This document shows, in pieces, positions 6,004 through 6,134 of a stretch of 6,134 nucleotides of DNA. Position numbers and translations under genes: made by a program. Under the pieces are notes generated by a model, which did not search any database, had not been told where the DNA came from, and saw only the letters and a program-made list of their open reading frames with translations. The DNA is from an uncultured Erysipelotrichaceae bacterium (GTDB lineage Bacteria; Bacillota_I; Bacilli_A; RF39; UBA660): the NCBI GenBank assembly GCA_902766815.1, contig CACXEZ010000022.1:1-6134 (forward strand). Reading direction: 5' to 3'. Numbering within the stretch: the first letter of the stretch is position 1; the number at the start of each line of letters is the position of its first letter.

Positions 6004-6134
6004 ATTTTTTATCCACAATTTTGTGGAAAACATTTTCTATTTCCAGCTTTTTTTCTTTTTTATATTTTGGAATTATGTGTAGATGAAAATGTTTCACTTC
6101 TTGACTGATCCCATTATTTTGCTCTAAAGTGATA
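6002..6134 (-). CDS. HIT-family nucleotide hydrolase, C-terminal 43 residues (partial)
   Basis: Reading from the right edge, the frame encodes 43 residues ending in TAA at 6002-6004. It carries the histidine-triad signature HFHLHII (residues 15-21 of the visible part; the pattern H-x-H-x-H-x-x with hydrophobic x), followed by PKYKKE, and preceded by a Gly and Gln (NNGISQEVKH) as is typical of the strand leading into the active site. HIT proteins hydrolyse nucleotide phosphoramidates or dinucleotides; the central triad His is the nucleophile. They are usually about 110-140 residues, so roughly two thirds lie beyond the window. The terminal Lys-rich helix is short. It is likely a housekeeping neighbour: it ends in its own terminator and nothing ties it to secretion. 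The exact substrate cannot be told from this fragment. Confidence 0.88.
   Translation of the reverse strand, partial: ITLEQNNGISQEVKHFHLHIIPKYKKEKKLEIENVFHKIVDKK
6012..6027. repeat. Inverted repeat TCCACAA-TT-TTGTGGA inside the HIT gene end
   Basis: Two perfect 7-base arms around a 2-base centre, lying in the last codons of the HIT gene about 8 bases before its stop on the minus strand. No T-run follows it on either strand, so it is not a second terminator. It could be a protein-binding site or chance. Confidence 0.35.

Noticed and set aside
6012..6027. Second terminator at the HIT gene end
   Set aside because: The inverted repeat lies inside the coding region and is not followed by a T-run on either strand; the true terminator is at 5970-6003.

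Overview
The window is strongly AT-rich (very roughly 30% G+C by eye). Every gene is on the minus strand, so transcription runs from high to low coordinates. Perfect Shine-Dalgarno boxes (AGGAGG), short intergenic gaps, AGA-rich arginine codons and the gene content point to a low-GC Firmicute (Bacillota, Bacilli or Clostridia). I cannot name the genus.

Layout in transcription order. (1) 6134-6002: the last 43 codons of a HIT-family nucleotide hydrolase, with the HFHLHII histidine triad. It ends in an intrinsic terminator at 5970-6003. (2) 5933-5961: a good sigma-A-type promoter directly after that terminator, so a new transcription unit starts here. (3) 5908-1367: essC, a 1513-residue membrane ATPase that drives the type VIIb (ESX/WXG100) secretion system. 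It has two FHA-like domains, two membrane helices, one intact FtsK/SpoIIIE ATPase domain and further degenerate ATPase-like domains. (4) 1367-1113: a YukD/EsaB ubiquitin-like gene, overlapping the essC stop by one base. (5) 1025-741, 726-427 and 364-26: three small helical-hairpin proteins of 94, 99 and 112 aa. The first keeps a WXG100-like central Trp. The other two lack Trp and look related to each other. They are candidate Esx/Lap-type substrates or effector partners. (6) 12-1: the first four codons of another gene, with its own ribosome binding site.

As read here, an EssC motor is co-expressed with its EsaB-like accessory protein and a set of small secreted substrates or partners, and the operon continues past the left edge, possibly into an effector gene. 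The order is unusual: essC is promoter-proximal, EsaB follows it, and none of EsaA, EssA or EssB lies in the window. Two non-coding hairpins sit between the later genes (385-413 and 1040-1071) and could set different expression levels for motor and substrates. No CRISPR array, tRNA, rRNA, insertion sequence or attachment site was seen, and there is no gene-free stretch longer than 300 bases.
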